Assembly (NCBI RefSeq): GCF_902806685.2
Contig: NC_048545.1
Coordinates: forward strand, 15,585,926-15,649,925
DNA length: 64,000 nt
Source: Maniola hyperantus
Lineage: Eukaryota; Arthropoda; Insecta; Lepidoptera; Nymphalidae
Direction: 5' to 3'
In this document: positions 21,571-30,647 of the stretch, piece after piece
How the letters are laid out: each line of letters begins with the position of its first letter
Numbering within the stretch: the first letter of the stretch is position 1
Position numbers and translations under genes: made by a program
Notes under the pieces: generated by a model
What the model was told of the DNA's origin: nothing
The model's database searches: none
The model's input: the letters and a program-made list of their open reading frames with translations, nothing else

Positions 21571-23527
21571 CAACCATGTCTTCGATCCATAATATTATTA
21601 TGTCATCATAGCAAAACATTCGTGATTTGCGCGAATTCACACACGTGTCCCACTTGTGATTCGCCAGTGACCGGGCTGTCTTATAATGTTGTCCTATCTA
21701 TTAGGTACTATAATGTTGATGTCTCTATAGTTATCATGTTCACGTAGGTTGGCTGGTAGCTGGTAGCGTCGCAACCCGTAATTCATACTCGTTCTCTGTA
21801 ATTTATATTTCCCTGTGTGGCGGTGCGGTGCGGCGCGGTGCGGTGCGGAGGATACGCGGGATATACGAGGATACGCGATTTCTAATATTGATGTTAATCT
21901 TGTGACGTGACGTGGGAACTAAACGGGTTAGGGGATTTCGGGTGTCACTGAGTTATTATTATTTTATTATCTCTCTTCTAAGGGATGCCGTTTACATTAT
22001 TTATTTTGGCTATATTTACGCTTACTTAACACTAGCTCACCCGCATTGAGTTTTGAAATATGTAGGTCCATTTTCATATTTCTACAATTTTAACTAAATA
22101 GTGTTTAGATATGACAATAGAGCAATGGGTGGGATTTAAACCCACCTTTCCCATTCTATCCGTTCCTAAACCGTTGAGTTATTAAGGTTCTATTGTACTT
22201 CAAGTACAAGTAGGAACTCATACGAAGGAGCGCTTTCTAGTCGCTCGTGTCTCAAATCACATTCAAATGTAGCCACTTAGTGAAACAATGAGCAAAGTTG
22301 TGAACGATGAGCAAAACTCATCTCAATTATGAGCAGGATCTCGTCGGCGGCAGTCATTCAACGCGGGGCATTATCCATGATGGCGGTATTGTGCGTCGTA
22401 CAGTAAATAATTTCATAATTAAATCCTCGCCTTACTCCACAATGGGTGAGACGTAAGCCAGTTTAATGTTTCTGGCGCGAGACATGAATTTATAGCGGTC
22501 GTGAAATATTGTTTTTTTGTGTTATTTCTCGGTCAGCAGTCATCTGATTAGTTTGTTACCAGTTGTGAATTTAAAATGAAAATGTTGGTACGTGACAAAA
22601 ATTGTTCGCTAAATTATTTTTTTTAATCTTAAAAATGTTAACCTCAAAAATACTCCATTAGTTATTAACAATTGTAGACGTAACTCTATCAGTAATTTTA
22701 TTAGAGACATGGTTTTATATTAATTTTGCGATATCTAAATAATTGACAATATTTAAACCATTGTCAAGATCATAGACAGACAATGATAAAATGCATGTAT
22801 CTATACAAAGTGCTTTTAAAAATGATGTGAGTAGAAAATAGTTATTCCTTTACGAAATATTTTAAAACACAATAAATAAATGAAATGGTCAAAAATATAC
22901 AAAAAATATAAGTTTTCATTGAAATGATCAATGAGTAAATGGCAAAATACGCCTTATTTGGTAACTTAAACGCTACAATTACGAAGGGGCTAAGCTGAGC
23001 TATGATCTTGGAGATTTTATCTAGTCTCTATATCATTTGACCCTTCGCGCAATTGTATGCAAATGTGTAACTTACCACAATTGATAATATGAATTATACC
23101 AACCTCGCCTTCAATAGGCGTCCACTTTGCTTCATAAACGTATTGAGTGTAAAATCATCTATTACTCTTACATTTATACCCTTTTTGTAGAAATTATATT
23201 ATTTAGGCCGTAGTCAATGCTTTCAATAATCGTTAGTAATTATTATAAGAAGTCGGTTAAAAATACTTATATTTAAGCGATCATTATATTATACCTACAC
23301 ACTTTCTACTATAAACTTAGTAGGTACTACTACTCCTTCAAGCATAATATTTTTCATTGATTCGACGACAATATTTTAATGTTCAAAACTCTCTTTACTA
23401 AAAAATCTTTAAAACTTTAGATTTAGATAGCTTACTTTTCGAGGAAAGTAGGTACAGTTTTAAAAGACGACATGATCTTTGCTTTTAGCTTCTTAAGTTC
23501 TTGACCGACCGTGGCAGGTGGAAGCCA
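21571..23527. other. unassigned DNA with possible tRNA-like head
   Basis: No gene. (GCGGT)n-like run near 21820-21850. At about 22125-22190 the minus strand has a tRNA-like AACGGTTTAGGAACGGATAG with GGGTTTAAATCCCACC (B-box-like), perhaps a decayed SINE head. The rest is AT-rich. Confidence 0.35.
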
Positions 23528-23612
23528 ACATAAGAGACATTCTCTTTTAGAGAGTTTGTCCAGCTGTGGTCGTCTATCGGTTGACGATGATGATGATGAT
23601 GATGTCATCAAT
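23528..23612 (+). mobile_element. LINE 3' tail fragment (RTE-like)
   Basis: GTCCAGCTGTGGTCGTCTAT then CGGTTGACGATGATGATGAT is the 3' terminus shared with 14716-14912. Only about 85 bp remain. The Asp-rich open frame through it is the GAT repeat. Confidence 0.75.
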
Positions 23613-23783
23613 AAAACGTCAATGTCATCTCCACCGCGTCCGCTCATAGCTTGCGAGCAATCACAAGCGACGCCAGGCGTCTCTTGTCCACCGGCGCTTA
23701 TTGGCAAGTGGCGGTTTTCACAGCAATTAAGCGCAGAGCCCGCGGCGGAGCTGTGGCCTGGATCCCAACATAATACCGACCTT

Positions 23784-23829
23784 CCCTCTACCCTCTACCC
23801 TCTACCCTCTACCCTCTACCCTCTACCCT
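23784..23829. repeat. heptamer array (TACCCTC)n
   Basis: Six to seven consecutive 7-bp TACCCTC units, the last changed to TACCCTG. Confidence 0.95.
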
Positions 23830-23908
23830 GTACTACGATAAGTTATGGTCTCTGATCTGATCTCTTTTAGGTCTAGTTTGGGACGATCAAGATTTATCTC
23901 TATAATAG

Positions 23909-24295
23909 TCGTCATCATCGTCAACCGATAGACGTCCACTGCTGGACATAGGTCCCTTGTAGGGACTTCCACACGCTACTTCCTCGCATTTGAATCCAGC
24001 TGCAGCTCCCTGCGACTCCTTTGATATCGTCTGTCCAGGTAGTGGGGGTCTTCCAAGGCTGAGCTTTTCGGTGCATGGTCGCCATTCCAGTACCTTAGGA
24101 TCCCAACGTTTACTGACAGTTTTTTATTCAAACTATGTGCCCTGCCCATTGCCACTTCAGCTCGCCAACCAGTTGAGCTAAGTCGGTTACTCTGGTTCTC
24201 CTACGGATCTCCTTATTTCTGACTTGATCACGTAGAGAAACTCCAAGCATAGCTCTCTCCATCACCCGCTCAGTGGTTCTGAGCTTTTTTATGCC
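23909..24295 (-). mobile_element. LINE 3' end (RTE-like), longest copy
   Basis: Plus strand from the tail: CATCATCGTCAACCGATAGA, CGTCCACTGCTGGACATAGG, TCCCTTGTAGGGACTTCC, then CTCCCTGCGACTCCTTTGAT, ATCGTCTGTCC, GGTCGCCATTCCAGTACCTT and TTGATCACGTAGAGAAACTC, ending CATAGCTCTCTCCATCACCC. This is about 390 bp of the RTE-like C-terminal coding region plus 3' end, with no intact frame. Confidence 0.8.
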
Positions 24296-24609
24296 CTCAT
24301 AATAAAACGCGCGAACGAAGTCTTGGGCGTCAGATAGTCAACAAATAAGTTGGAAATATAAATAGAATCTCGCTTTCACTTTCGAAAAGAGCGTTCAGCA
24401 ATTCTTAATTAATATCCAGCCCTCGAATGTCTACGCAGCAACGGACGTCCAATTTATGTCCGTCCGTTCCTACGGACTCGCTGACTTAGCGCGAGCTCGC
24501 ACTACAGACTTTTTGTTGTGAAACTTTTTGTCTTATTGCTTTCCTTCTGTGTACACTTAATATCCTGACACGATAGAAAGTTTAGGCGTACCAAAGAAAC
24601 ATACATAAC
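24296..24609. other. unassigned DNA
   Basis: No feature recognised. Confidence 0.3.
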
Positions 24610-24800
24610 TAGCTGATACCCGCGACTTCGTCTGCATAGAATTGGGTTTTAAAACTCCTGTGAGAATTCTTTGATTTTTCGAAAGAAAAGTAGTGTGTCA
24701 CTTTCCAGATTTTTACTATACTCATACAAAAATCACGTCGATCCGATGCTCCGTCGCGACGTGATTAAAGGATAGGTATACCAACAAATCAACAAGCGAA
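24610..24800 (-). mobile_element. Helitron-like element, second subfamily
   Basis: Plus strand starts CTAGCTGATACCCGCGACTT, CGTCTGCATAG (3' terminal hairpin in reverse) and later carries CATACAAAAATCACGTCGAT, GCTCCGTCGCGACGTGATTA and CCAACAAATCAACAAGCG. The ATCACGTC...GACGTGAT module is absent from the 12678 copy but present at 39912, so these two define a subfamily. The 5' TCC end is not clear. Confidence 0.7.
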
Positions 24801-25205
24801 ATTCCGTATTCGTCTTACGTGTACGCACACGCTTGTCCGTCTGTTCGTTCAAACGAAGCGCCTTAAAGTACGCCTCATAAAGTCTCCCAACTTCTTATTT
24901 GGTATTTAATTAACTGTCATCCTTTCTGCCCATCTCATTAGCATGAAATATGGTGACCGACTCCGAGTGGATCACTCCGTCTCACTCCATTATGGAACTC
25001 GTAAAGTGGGATACGTTGCGAAGCGTTTCAGCATCATGAAGTCTGTCAAGGTTTTAATGCTGTCTGTTTCTTGTTCATTTTGAAGAAATATTATTATGGA
25101 TATTTTAAAACTAAGATGAGAGACTTTTATGATACAAAAGGTACTTCTTAAAAGGAATCTTACTTTATTTGTACACTTTCATAAAAATAACAAAAAAACG
25201 TTTAT
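24801..25205. other. unassigned DNA
   Basis: No feature recognised. Confidence 0.3.
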
Positions 25206-25947
25206 AGCCTTTGTGGCTAATACGTTAGCCTCTTAATCAGAAGGTCTGGGGTTCAATGAAAATGAAAATGAAAATGAAAATGAAAATGAAAATGAAAATG
25301 AAAATCTTTTTTATTCGTATAAACTTTTACAAGTGCTTACGAATAGTCGGATGCATCTACCACTGGTTCGGAATGCCTTTCCTGCCGAGAAGAACCAGCA
25401 AGAAACTCGGCGGTTGCTCTTTTCAAATATTTGATATAGGTACAAAATTATGCCATGTATAAAATAGTATTTGCAGTCCTGTGCGTTGCTGGAACGAGCT
25501 GCAGGTCAAATCCACGCTCTTTTATCATTTAGATAATCTTCAATTGTGTAATATGCTTTTTTCAGGAGCATATTTTTAATAGATTTTTTAAACTTGTGCA
25601 AAGGTAAGTCCAAAATAGTTTGCGGGATTTTATTATAAAAGGTTATACCAATACCCACAAATGACTTTTGGACTTTCCTGAGGCGGAAGGCAGGAGCTGC
25701 AAGTTTGTCTCTGTTTCTAGTTAATGCAATGCCAGGCATGCAACTCTAACTTTTCCAAGCTATATGAGTTTTAAGTAACTAAACATCACTCGATTTAACG
25801 GTAAACATGGTGGTGAAACCGGCATATCTGAAAGTTCTCCATAATGTTCTCAAAGTTGTGCAAAGTAGGCTAATCTGGAGTTGGCCAAACCTTGCATATT
25901 CTGAAAGAAGACCCGTGCTCTGTAGTAGGATTGATCATGATGATGTC
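25206..25947 (+). mobile_element. SINE family 1 split by a LINE
   Basis: The head (GCTAATACGTTAGCCTCTTA, then GGTCTGGGGTTCAATG with the B box) stops at 25258. The body resumes at 25727 with CAATGCCAGGCATGCAACTC, TAACTTTTCC, TTCTCCATAATGTTCTCAAA and GAAGACCCGTGCTCTGTAG, and ends GATCATGATGATGTCATG near 25947. Between the halves is a minus-strand LINE. CAATG is present at both junctions (25254-25258 and 25727-25731), as expected for a target-site duplication, so the SINE is older than the LINE. Confidence 0.85.
25259..25726 (-). mobile_element. LINE insertion, 5'-truncated (Jockey/CR1-like C-terminus)
   Basis: A 468-bp minus-strand insertion. Its coding part, 25506 to about 25724, is open: TRNRDKLAAPAFRLRKVQKS, then GIGITFYNKIPQTILDLPLH and KAYYTIEDYLNDKRAW before the stop. 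This matches the extreme C-terminus of insect Jockey/CR1-group reverse transcriptase proteins (family knowledge). About 200 bp of 3' UTR follow, and the element ends in a 6-bp tail, seen on plus as eight GAAAAT units (25259-25308). The open frame and short 5-bp target duplication suggest a fairly recent insertion. The initial MPGIA of the naive open frame is SINE sequence read in reverse, not LINE protein. Confidence 0.8.
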
Positions 25948-26781
25948 ATGTCACAATTCAGAATGCGACTTAAAATAAGAGATTTAGCTGATTTTCTTAT
26001 TCCTTCATTTTTTAACCGAATTAAAAAAAATGCATTTAGTTATTATTAGAAGTAATTTTCGCTACGTTAATAATAAAGCCGAATGTTTCCCAGATTACAA
26101 CTACGGTAACCCTTTCCCCTCCACCACCAACCTTACAACGATACATCGGCTGCTAGTTAGCGCGTTTGTTCGTCCTTTAATTAGAGAGATGGCGCGAGGC
26201 TGTGGCTGATCTCATCTGCAGGGCTATGCTGTATCTTTGAAAGTTTTCGTTAGACTTTGAGTCCAGTTGGAAATCCATGAAATTTAGGTCACGTGATTTT
26301 GTATTCCGTATCACATGCGTGGATAACTAGTTACGAATATCTAACATTTGGCAGTTGGCCAACATTAACATACTAGCGTATTTTATCGACTTTATATGGC
26401 TAAATTAAATATCTCTGCCTGACAGGAAGCGTAGTAGAAATGTAAGACTTTTTAATTTGTACGACTTACACTAGTTTTCAATTATTATCTATGGACATTT
26501 GACATTGACATTACGAGTTACGACCTATTGTTTGTTTTGATAAACAGACTTATTTTAATTTTTAGCTGATGTTTTCTTAATTTGATCTACGGTTTTGTTT
26601 TGAAAAGTAAGTGAAAAACATATTAATGTAGAATAACTATAACTATACTGTAGAATACCGGTATTCGTGAGTGATTTTGTTGTGTACAGTAGCATAATAC
26701 CTAGTTAATATTAGTTCTTCAGCATAGAACTTGAATGTGAGTCATGAATTGCCCTTTTTAACTGACTTCTTGCCTTTATAG
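25948..26781. other. unassigned DNA
   Basis: No gene recognised. The last 20 bases before 26782 (TTCTTGCCTTTATAG) form a plausible splice acceptor for the relic that follows. Confidence 0.35.
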
Positions 26782-27359
26782 ATGGCTACATACAACTAGA
26801 AGGGTGTCGGTCCGACAGTTCGAACTCTTAGTAGAGTTCGCAGACCCAACGCGACTTGTCCATACGCGCTTGAGGGCCAACCGTTGCCCTCCAGCTAATC
26901 GCTGTTGGAGGTGTGTCCAAAGACCAAAACTGCTGAACATTGGCAAAGAGTGAGTTATTTTTACCTATTAGTATTTAAAAAACATGCTAGTCATTTCATA
27001 GGTAGGTCTATTGTGAAATATAAATTTTTTGAATATCAATATCAATGTACGGGTGGTGTGTGATTTTGATGCACACATGCAGATAAGCTTGCTTGTACCT
27101 ACTTAATATTACTAAATTATTAACAAAGAAGAAACTAATTGACATTATAACAAACTTAATTAATTAGTGCGATCAATAAATAAAAATAATTTCGATTCAA
27201 ATGAATGCCCTATATAATTACATGATAAAATCTATTATAAAATAATGTAACACGTAGTTTGCATGTAATTGTATAATAATTATATATTTAGCATGTATGT
27301 ATTGTTAATGTACCTAACTTTGCAATGCCCTAACGGGGCTTCATGTAACCATGAAAGCA

Positions 27360-27400
27360 AATGAATAAATAAATCATAAATCATAAATCATAAGCATAAG
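27360..27400. repeat. (AAATCAT)n heptamer run
   Basis: Three 7-bp AAATCAT units after AATAAATAAA. Probably the A-rich tail of an unrecognised retroelement just upstream (AACGGGGCTTCATGTAACCA). Confidence 0.7.
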
Positions 27401-27414
27401 CTACTTAATTAATC

Positions 27415-27648
27415 TTTAATATATAAATATATAAAAGGAAAAGGTGACTGACTGACTGACTGACTGACTGATCTATCAACGCACAGCTCAAACTACTGGA
27501 CGGATCCGGCTGAAATTTGGCATGCAGATAGCTATTATGACGTAGGCATCCGCTAAGAAAGGATTTTTGAAAATTCAACTCCTAAGGGGGTGAAATAGGG
27601 TTTTGAAATTTTGTAGTCCACGCGGACGAAGTCGCGAGCATAAGCTAG
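27415..27648 (+). mobile_element. Helitron-like element, first of a tandem pair
   Basis: 5' part ATATATAAAAGGAAAAGGTG with CTGACTGACTGACTGACTGA, then ATCAACGCACAGCTCAAACT, GGACGGATCCGGCTGAAATT, AAGAAAGGATTTTTGAAAAT, and the 3' hairpin CCACGCGGACGAAGTCGCG ending CTAG at 27645-27648. Non-coding, about 234 bp. Lies in intron 1 of the Myb-like relic. Confidence 0.85.
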
Positions 27649-27854
27649 TATAAATATATGAAAAAAAAGCTGACTGACTGATCTATCAATGCTCAGCTTA
27701 AACTACTGGACGGATTGGGCTGAAATTTGGCATGCAGATGGCTAGTGTGATGTAGACATCCGCTAAGATGTTGGAAAATTCAATCCCTACGGGGGTGAAC
27801 TAGGGGTTTATAATTTGTGTAGTCCACGCGGACGAAGTCGCAGGCACAAGCTAG
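27649..27854 (+). mobile_element. Helitron-like element, second of a tandem pair
   Basis: Starts immediately after the CTAG of the first copy with TATAAATATATG, then GCTGACTGACTGATCTATCA, ATGCTCAGCTTAAACTACTG, and ends CCACGCGGACGAAGTCGCAG, CTAG at 27851-27854. The two copies differ at many sites, so this is not a fresh duplication. Its end is only 36 bp upstream of exon 2 of the Myb-like relic. Confidence 0.85.
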
Positions 27855-27954
27855 TTAATTATAAAAACTAACTAGTTTTATTAATTTCAGGATGTACTTA
27901 ATGCTCGAGACCAACAAAAAGAAGTTTCAAAGACAAAGTAAGTATTTAATTTAT

Positions 27955-28105
27955 CATCATACATCCCCTCATATAGATAGCACCTTCATTACTTCTGAGT
28001 AAGATTCTCAGTGTGAGATGACCTTGGCCAAGTGTTGATTGGTAGAATTCACACACCACAAAGAACATTATGGAGACATGGCATACAGGTTTAGTTTCCT
28101 TTAGT
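27955..28105 (-). mobile_element. SINE family 1, degenerate
   Basis: TATCATCATACATCCCC, GACCTTGGCCAAGTGTTGAT, TGGTAGAATTCACACACC and GAACATTATGGAGACATGGC follow the order of the SINE's 3' half in reverse. Head missing; in intron 2 of the relic. Confidence 0.55.
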
Positions 28106-28181
28106 TAGTAAAAAATTCAACTTTTACTTTTAATAAGTTTATAATATTAAGATTATTGTAAATTTTTTTTACTTTATTAAA

Positions 28182-28373
28182 TCCTTACTTAATATAAACA
28201 TGAAAACGCCTGTCAGTCTGTCTGCTAGCTGTTCACTGCCCACCCGTTTAACTGATTTTAACGAAATTTTGTACAGAGGTAGTTTGTGGCTACTTTTGGC
28301 CTCGGAAAATAGGAGTTCCAACAGGATTTTAAAAGTCTAACTCCAAGTGGACAAAGTAGCAGGCTTCATCTAG
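28182..28373 (+). mobile_element. Helitron-like element, diverged
   Basis: Begins TCCTTACTTAATATAAACAT, runs through CCTGTCAGTCTGTCTGCTAG, CCCACCCGTTTAACTGATTT, AACGAAATTTTGTACAGAGG and ends AAGTGGACAAAGTAGCAGGC, CTAG (28370-28373) followed by T. All parts of the 12678-type element are present in forward orientation but strongly diverged. In intron 2 of the Myb-like relic. Confidence 0.75.
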
Positions 28374-28589
28374 TTGTCATATTATACTTACATTATCATT
28401 TTTTTTACTTTTGCGATTGCAAAATCTCATGTTACGTAAAGTTCACCATTTTCATTTCAGTTCAGCAGGATGTGAACCATGCCCAACTGAGCATACCAGT
28501 TGGAGACATGGCGGCTAGCCATCGAGGAGCGGCATGCGGCGGCTCTCAATAGAATTGCTAACTGCAAGCAAACTGCAGCTCTAGTCTAG

Positions 28590-29035
28590 AGCAGCATACT
28601 GAAGCTGAACGAGTGGCTGATGGGGTACCTATCCCAAATCAAAGACAATGCGTGTAGACTTTAGATTTGGAATTCAATCGGCATTTGTTTAGAAATCAAA
28701 CCTGGGATTTCAGAAGAATCGAACCTGGGGCTTAAGGTCACAATTTACTCCTTGTTTGACTGGTACGGGTGGTGCCTTTTATTATACCATAAGGTTATAT
28801 ATTACATTATCCTATTACATACTTATGACTTATTAAATACTGTTACCTATGTCAGAATTTATAACTGTAAATTATCAAAGTTAGAATATTAATTATTGTT
28901 ATGATTGTTACTATATTTTTTTTTAATAATAAAATTTAATTGTTTATTTCTTGCTTTTTGAATAAAAAAACACTCCTTAATAATAGGGTTGTATTCAAGA
29001 AATGACAAATTTGTTTTTGTACAATAAAAATTTAT
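28590..29035. other. unassigned AT-rich DNA
   Basis: Flank of the Myb-like relic. Possible polyadenylation words (AATAAA) occur near 28930-28970, but nothing ties them to the relic. Confidence 0.3.
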
Positions 29036-29145
29036 TTTTAGGGTTCAGTACTCAAAAGATAAAAATGGAGCTCTATTGATGTCATTCTGCTGTCTGTACG
29101 TCCGTTTGTCCGTCCGCATATTACAAACCTGAAATTTTGGTATTT
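29036..29145 (-). mobile_element. GGTTCCGTA repeat family, right-end fragment
   Basis: TTTTTAGGGTTCAGTACTCA, AAAGATAAAAATGGAG, then GCTGTCTGTACGTCCGTTTG is the reverse of the right end of the copy at 44354-44780 (CAGACAGACA...AAGGGTTCCG...CGGAACCCT). Confidence 0.55.
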
Positions 29146-29299
29146 GGTGTTGAACATTAACTAAATCGAATATTGAATTTGAAATTCAATTAAATTATTT
29201 ACCAGGGGTTTACACATATGAAAAAGCGGCATGGAATTTTTCCATACCCTAGCATGTGTGGTATCATTGTCTAGAACTCACTGAGTAGACTACAAATAT

Positions 29300-29475
29300 A
29301 TTATAAAAATCCTGTGGGAACTCTGATTTTCCAGGGTATAAAGTAGCCTATGTCCTTCCCAGGGATGTAAGCTATCTCTGTACCAAATTACGTTAAAATC
29401 GATTGAGCAGATGGGCCGTGAAAAGCTAGCAAACAGATAGACAGAGAGACACATTCGCATTTATAATATTATGGA
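29300..29475 (-). mobile_element. Helitron-like element, 3'-truncated
   Basis: TCCTGTGGGAACTCTGATTT, AGTAGCCTATGTCCTTCCCA, GGGCCGTGAAAAGCTAGC, GACAGAGAGACACATTCGCA and terminal TTTATAATATTATGGAT. The 5' end (in reverse) is intact at 29475; the CGCGACTTCGTC hairpin/CTAG end is missing. Confidence 0.75.
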
Positions 29476-29909
29476 TTAATTTTTTAGCAGTGGCAGCGTC
29501 TATCTCAAAAACCAAACAAAAGTTAGGAATGTGAAATTTCGGTATATTATATACTGAATTTAAACAGCAAAGATAGTAGACATCAAATACAGTTAAGAAT
29601 TATTAACTTACTTTTGCATAACTATTTTCCTTTCCCTTTGGGATGCAGGAAACTAAGTACTTAGTGAGTACTTCCCAAGCATTGAGGTTCGAGTGCATCG
29701 GTTACCTCAGACTTCGGCTATAGGTGGGTTGGGACATTTTATTTAAAATAGATGCCCCCATTGGGCGCTGGTATGTTCCCGTTGCATAAACATGCAGAGC
29801 TGCCAGGATCTACAACAAATATTAGTAAATTTTCATGTTAAATTATTAATTTCAATATTTTCCTAACTCCTCAATATACTAAATTGCAGAATTTTATTTT
29901 TATTTGTTA

Positions 29910-30062
29910 CTAGATGGTGGATTTAGGTTTTTAACTAATCCCGTGGGAACTCTTTGATGTTCCGAGATAAAGAGTAGCCTATGTTCTTCCCCGGGATGTG
30001 CAAGCTAACTCTGTAGGTACCAAATTTCATCAAAATCAATCATCTAATCAATATTAGTATGG
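29910..30062 (-). mobile_element. Helitron-like element with internal deletion
   Basis: CTAG at 29910-29913, GGATTTAGGTTTTTAACTAA, CCCGTGGGAACTCTTTGATG, CTTCCCCGGGATGTGCAAGC, CCAAATTTCATCAAAATCA and ATATTAGTATGGA. The hairpin part next to CTAG and the GACAGACA block are deleted. Confidence 0.7.
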
Positions 30063-30432
30063 AAGTATGGATTTTGTACCCCAGAAAGTTGTAACAATAA
30101 AGAGAAAAAGACAGTAAAAGTGGACAGGGAAGCGCTTATTTCTATTAGAGATTTTGACCAGTGACTCTTGGCAGTGTGAGAGGTTGTAAACAGAGTAGAA
30201 TACTTAGGTACAACAAAAAGTACCTATTCTAAGTAGGTAGGTAAAGGTAAGTAATTTTCTGTTTTGTTGGTTGTTATGAATGTGATAGGTACTTAATTGG
30301 AAGCAAAAGCTAATCATTGTCTTACAAAAGATCATAAGTAAGTATATTAAATAAATACCTACTTAGTACTTACCTATTTATTAAGCTATGACATGGTTTT
30401 GACTAGGACTAGAGTTAAGTACCTAGTACATG

Positions 30433-30647
30433 AGACTTACTTTTAGTTCATTGTGAACAGCTGTCGAACGGCTTGGAGGTAAGGCTTGAGTTCTTCCAAT
30501 AATTGCTCAGACAAAAGTTCACAATGAACTCTTCTCTGGCAGCTCCATTGTGTCATATCGCGCAGCCTGCGCCTGTGTATCTGTAGCGCGTTTTGTAATT
30601 TGCTGGCGCTGCTCCTCGTCTTGCCCCATCAAAACTTCACGACCCAT
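30433..30647 (-). pseudogene. Possible PIF/Harbinger transposase N-terminal relic
   Basis: On minus, an ATG at 30647 opens MGREVLMGQDEEQRQQ. In the neighbouring frame a longer stretch reads KLQNALQIHRRRRLRDMTQW, then, with shifts, ELPE, EFIVNFCLS and EQLLEELKPYLQAVRQLF. An RRRRxRD segment followed by an E/D-x-x-F-x-x-x-F-x-L-S-x-x-x-L-x-E-L-x-P-x-L pattern is typical of the N-terminal region of HARBI1-like transposases (family knowledge). No DDE catalytic region was found. It lies 1.8 kb from, and faces, the Myb-like relic. It also contains a perfect 14-bp inverted repeat (30445-30458 and 30517-30530). The call is tentative. Confidence 0.4.

Larger units (their letters stand above)
26782..28589 (+). 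pseudogene. Decayed Myb/SANT-like DNA-binding gene (three exon relics)
   Basis: Exon 1 (26782-26949) reads RRVSVRQFELLVEFADPTR in one frame, then after frameshifts LQLIAVGG and CPKTKTAEHWQR, ending at a GTGAGT donor. Exon 2 (27891-27937) follows acceptor TTAATTTCAG, is open as DVLNARDQQKEVSKT and ends at GTAAGTATTT. Exon 3 starts 28461 after TTCATTTCAG; QQDVNHAQLSIPVGDMA then, one frame over, LAIEERHAAALNRIANCKQT leads to a stop at 28587-28589. The order QFxxLVEF...LNxVGGxxxKTxEHWQ...W/D-L-x(n)-KK-VSK is that of the Myb_DNA-bind_5/SANT-like fold (family knowledge). At least three frameshifts make it non-functional, but splice sites survive. Introns hold two Helitrons, a degenerate SINE and another Helitron. 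Such proteins occur as host genes and as the second gene of PIF/Harbinger elements. Confidence 0.6.

Noticed and set aside
23432..23855. Open frames with poly-Asp or poly-Ser stretches
   Set aside because: The homopolymers are the GATGAT tail of a LINE read in different frames, joined to a heptamer array.
25506..25739. Independent 77-residue gene starting with MPGIA
   Set aside because: The first residues are SINE sequence in reverse; the rest is a LINE C-terminus.
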